Part shown: positions 62,150 to 64,000 of the stretch, piece by piece | Layout: each line of letters begins with the position of its first letter | Numbering within the stretch: position 1 is the first letter of the stretch | DNA from: Sphingomonas caseinilytica | GTDB taxonomy: Bacteria; Pseudomonadota; Alphaproteobacteria; Sphingomonadales; Sphingomonadaceae | Length of the DNA stretch: 64,000 nucleotides | Direction of reading: 5' to 3' | Assembly (NCBI RefSeq): GCF_023516455.1 | Contig: NZ_JAMGBA010000001.1 | Location: forward strand, 434,001-498,000 | Made by a program: the position numbers and the translations under genes | Notes under the pieces: model-generated | Database searches by the model: none | The model's input: only the letters and a program-made list of their open reading frames with translations | What the model was told of the DNA's origin: nothing

Positions 62150-62710
62150 ATGGGAAAGATACTCGAAAACTTGAACCTGACGCTGCTGGTCGGCATCTTC
62201 ATCGCGATCGCGCTGATGATGGCGCCCTATTATGCGCCGGTGACTATCGCGATCGGCCTGTTGCAATGGCTGCACGTCTTCTTCGGCGTGATGTGGATCG
62301 GCCTGCTCTACTATTTCAACTTCGTGCAGATCCCGACGATGCCAGAGATTCCGGCGGAGCTGAAGCCGGGCGTTTCCAAGCATATCGCACCGAAGGCGCT
62401 GTTCTACTTTCGCTGGGGCGCTGCCTTCACGGTGCTTACCGGCCTGATCCTTGCCTATCTCTATGGCGAGGAGAAATCGCTGATGCTCAACGACCCGTCG
62501 ACGCGGCTGATCGGCATCGGCATGTGGCTGGCCCTCATCATGGCGTTCAACGTCTGGTTCATCATCTGGCCGAACCAGAAGAAGGCGCTGGGCCTGGTCG
62601 AAGCCGATGACGCCACCAAGGCGAAGTCGGCACGCACCGCGATGCTGACGAGCCGCATCAATGTGCTGCTATCGATTCCGATGCTGCTGGCAATGACCAA
62701 CGCTCGCTAG
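62150..62710 (+). CDS. PuuD-like membrane protein (urate hydroxylase membrane domain)
   Basis: 186 aa, four to five transmembrane helices, resembling the N-terminal membrane domain of PuuD urate hydroxylase (GLLQWLHVFFGVMWIGLLYY, FNFVQIPTMPE, LFYFRWGAAFTVLTGL, IMAFNVWFIIWPNQKKALGL). Full PuuD has a C-terminal cytochrome c domain, and no CXXCH is present here. Histidines in the helices could hold heme (inference). Urate oxidation is not proven for such short forms, and no other purine genes are nearby. A terminator follows. Confidence 0.78.
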   Translation: MGKILENLNLTLLVGIFIAIALMMAPYYAPVTIAIGLLQWLHVFFGVMWIGLLYYFNFVQIPTMPEIPAELKPGVSKHIAPKALFYFRWGAAFTVLTGLILAYLYGEEKSLMLNDPSTRLIGIGMWLALIMAFNVWFIIWPNQKKALGLVEADDATKAKSARTAMLTSRINVLLSIPMLLAMTNAR

Positions 62711-62727
62711 GCATTGGCTTTCAAGAC

Positions 62728-62767
62728 GGGCTCGCCGCGCCAATAGGTCGGCGGGCCCTTTTTCTTT
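62728..62767 (+). terminator. Rho-independent terminator
   Basis: GGGCTCGCCG (62728-62737) pairs with CGGCGGGCCC (62749-62758) at 9 of 10 positions, followed by TTTTTCTTT. It terminates the PuuD-like gene. Confidence 0.83.
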
Positions 62768-62776
62768 GCGCTTATG

Positions 62777-63031
62777 TCAGCGGTGAGGACAGCCCGGCCA
62801 GCAGCAAGGGCGCCGCTTGCCGTCGCTCAGATTTTCGCGGCCCCAATCGATGCGTTTGAGCCTGGTCTCGGCCTTCTTCGCGGAGTCGACCCAGCAAATC
62901 CATTCATTGCGGGCGAGCGGCGTGATGTCTTCCCACGTCGCCAGCGCCTTTGGATCAAGCTTCAGCGCGTCCTCAAGATCCTTGGGAAGATCGTGAACCA
63001 CGCCGCCGGGAAGGTGTCGATTGTCGCTCAT
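62777..63031 (-). CDS. YdeI/OmdA-like small protein
   Basis: 84 aa. LPKDLEDALKLDPKALATWE, PLARNEWICWVDSAKKAETR and KRRPCCWPGC match the bacteriocin-protection (YdeI/OmpD-associated) domain in shortened form. The function is unclear. The ATG at 63031 starts the homology; 13 upstream codons are open but would reach into the end of the GntR gene. Same strand as the GntR regulator, 10 bp downstream of it. Confidence 0.75.
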   Translation of the reverse strand: MSDNRHLPGGVVHDLPKDLEDALKLDPKALATWEDITPLARNEWICWVDSAKKAETRLKRIDWGRENLSDGKRRPCCWPGCPHR

Positions 63032-63041
63032 GGAGGCGAGC

Positions 63042-63692
63042 TTATGCTTGGGGAGTCCCCTCGATGGCAACCAGGATTACCGCCAATCCGCGCCGCCAAT
63101 GCGCCTCGATGGCATCGGCCGCGAGTGCGGGGCTCTCGTCCAACAGGCTGGCAATATGCTCATGTTCTTCGATCGACTGATCGCAAGGGCCGGCGGCGTC
63201 CATATAGGCATGCTCGTATCGGGCGATGGAGGCCTTCGCCCCTTCCAGCATGGCGGCTAGTCGTTGATTGCCGCTCACCGAGATCAAACAGCGATGCCAA
63301 TCGGCATCGATCTGTTTCCGTTCCTGTGGCGTGGTGGCGGATTCGAGGTTTCGGTTGAGTCCCCGAAGCTTCGCAATCAGGTCGGGTGAGACCTCGGTTA
63401 CGTCGCTTAGAGCCAGTCTCTCCAGGCTCCAGACAATCGGATAGAGCTGGCGCGCTTCCTCCGCGGAAAGCGGCAGGACCACGAAACCCCTGCCCGGGAC
63501 GGCCTTCACAAAGCCATCGCGCTCCAGGCCCAGCAGCGTTTCGCGCACCGGCGTGCGGCTGACACCAAGCTCCGACGCCAAGGCGTTCTCCCCGATCGAT
63601 TGGTTCGCGGGCAACCGTTGGCGCACGATCCGGTCCCGGATCGCCTCTCCCAGCTGGTCGCGAAGGTGCCGTCTCTCGATGATCTCCAACAT
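63042..63692 (-). CDS. GntR-family transcriptional regulator (FCD type)
   Basis: 216 aa. The N-terminal winged helix-turn-helix spans about 8-70 (LRDQLGEAIRDRIVRQRLPA, ALASELGVSRTPVRETLLGL, GRGFVVLPLS). The C-terminal helical FCD ligand domain has the D/H pattern DADWHRCL and EEHEHIASLL, expected to bind metal and a small carboxylate. The effector is unknown. An inverted repeat directly upstream of the ATG suggests autoregulation. It is divergent from the secreted-protein gene. Confidence 0.92.
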   Translation of the reverse strand: MLEIIERRHLRDQLGEAIRDRIVRQRLPANQSIGENALASELGVSRTPVRETLLGLERDGFVKAVPGRGFVVLPLSAEEARQLYPIVWSLERLALSDVTEVSPDLIAKLRGLNRNLESATTPQERKQIDADWHRCLISVSGNQRLAAMLEGAKASIARYEHAYMDAAGPCDQSIEEHEHIASLLDESPALAADAIEAHWRRGLAVILVAIEGTPQA

Positions 63693-63693
63693 G

Positions 63694-63712
63694 ATTGCAT
63701 AATGTATACAAT
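63694..63712. promoter_or_regulatory. Candidate GntR operator
   Basis: ATTGCAT (63694-63700) and ATACAAT (63706-63712) are near-perfect inverted arms (6 of 7) around AATGT, containing TGTATACA. Size and A/T flanks fit GntR/FadR-type operators. It sits 1 bp before the regulator's ATG and in the shared divergent region. Confidence 0.5.
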
Positions 63713-63776
63713 CCATGTAATTTGAACAAGTCAGGGCATTAACCGCGTACTTCGAACTTATTGTCGCGAGGTGGCC

Positions 63777-64000
63777 ATGAAGAACCGATCCCCTGCCCGC
63801 TCCCTGCCCGTTTACGCTGCAAAATGGTCGCGCCCGTTGATCGCATTGGGGCTTGGGGTAAGCTTGGCTGCCGCCACCAAAGCGCCGCCGCCAACGAGCG
63901 GTGAGAAGAACGCGATCATCGTCCAGGGTGAGAGATTGTCAGAGGGTGCGCTGGAGGAGCGAGCTTCCGAATTCGTTCGGGCGACCGGTGTGGCATCCGG
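63777..64000 (+). CDS. Secreted or membrane-anchored protein, 5' end only
   Basis: The first 74 codons of a gene running off the window. The N-terminus is long and basic (KNRSPARSLPVYAAKWSRP), then a hydrophobic stretch (LIALGLGVSLAAAT) and a probable cleavage or anchor region before APPPTSGEKNAIIVQGERLS. No family can be named from this piece. GAGG lies before the ATG. It is divergent from the GntR regulator, whose operator-like site may also control it. Confidence 0.7.
   Translation, partial: MKNRSPARSLPVYAAKWSRPLIALGLGVSLAAATKAPPPTSGEKNAIIVQGERLSEGALEERASEFVRATGVAS

Overview
The window looks like the chromosome of a GC-rich alphaproteobacterium, most likely a sphingomonad (Sphingomonadales). 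Support comes from the mix of families: a DivL-type kinase with Tyr in the phospho-acceptor box, a large TonB-dependent receptor, AddAB instead of RecBCD, the AmgK/MurU recycling pair, a short FtsY, a DOMON-like protein and a Tyr/Gly-rich YMGG-type protein. Nearly all of it is dense core genome; no transposase, integrase, phage gene or CRISPR array is visible. The species is not identified.

1-11 kb: a 3'-truncated NamZ-like (DUF1343) gene and a DOMON-like gene, tyrS, a small DMT transporter, recG, sdhE, mfd, an EAL protein, nadK and tRNA-Asn. 11-29.4 kb: a Tyr-rich secreted protein, then a long minus-strand block. In transcription order this is divL-tsaE-amgK-murU-addB (each pair overlapping by 4-8 bp), addA, trxA, secA and putA. 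It combines cell-cycle signalling, tRNA modification, MurNAc recycling, double-strand-break repair, redox, secretion and proline catabolism. A 54-codon membrane ORF lies on the plus strand between addB and addA.

29.6-46.5 kb is the most accessory-looking part. It holds a TonB-dependent receptor, two helical-repeat/2-oxoglutarate-Fe(II) oxygenase fusions, two sulfotransferase-like proteins, one of them directly abutting a PKHD-type hydroxylase, and a TIR-TM-TPR gene broken by one in-frame TGA. Interspersed are ahcY, yqgE, a 1-Cys peroxiredoxin, an M2 (ACE-like) lipoprotein peptidase, an alpha/beta hydrolase and a GFA-family protein. Oxygenases and sulfotransferases this close to an outer-membrane receptor suggest a modification system, but that link is inferred only from proximity.

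46.5-52.5 kb: asd, then the ffh-rpsP-rimM-trmD-rplS order, interrupted by an opposite-strand thioredoxin-reductase-like gene between rimM and trmD. S16 has a very long Ala/Glu repeat tail. 53-55.5 kb: a winged-helix/TM/TPR protein that is a paralogue of the TIR gene over its periplasmic part, and a DUF924 gene. 56-61.4 kb: a chain of six plus-strand genes (dapF-mtaB-ftsY-yciB-ABC ATPase-ABC permease), every junction overlapping by 4 bp, ending against sodB. 62-64 kb: a PuuD-like membrane protein, a YdeI-like protein, a GntR/FCD regulator with a palindrome at its start, and the 5' end of a secreted-protein gene.

Three kinds of intergenic palindromic repeat are scattered between genes. Five convergent gene pairs overlap by exactly the four bases TTAG or CTAG. 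All functions below are read by eye from the sequence; no database search was run.
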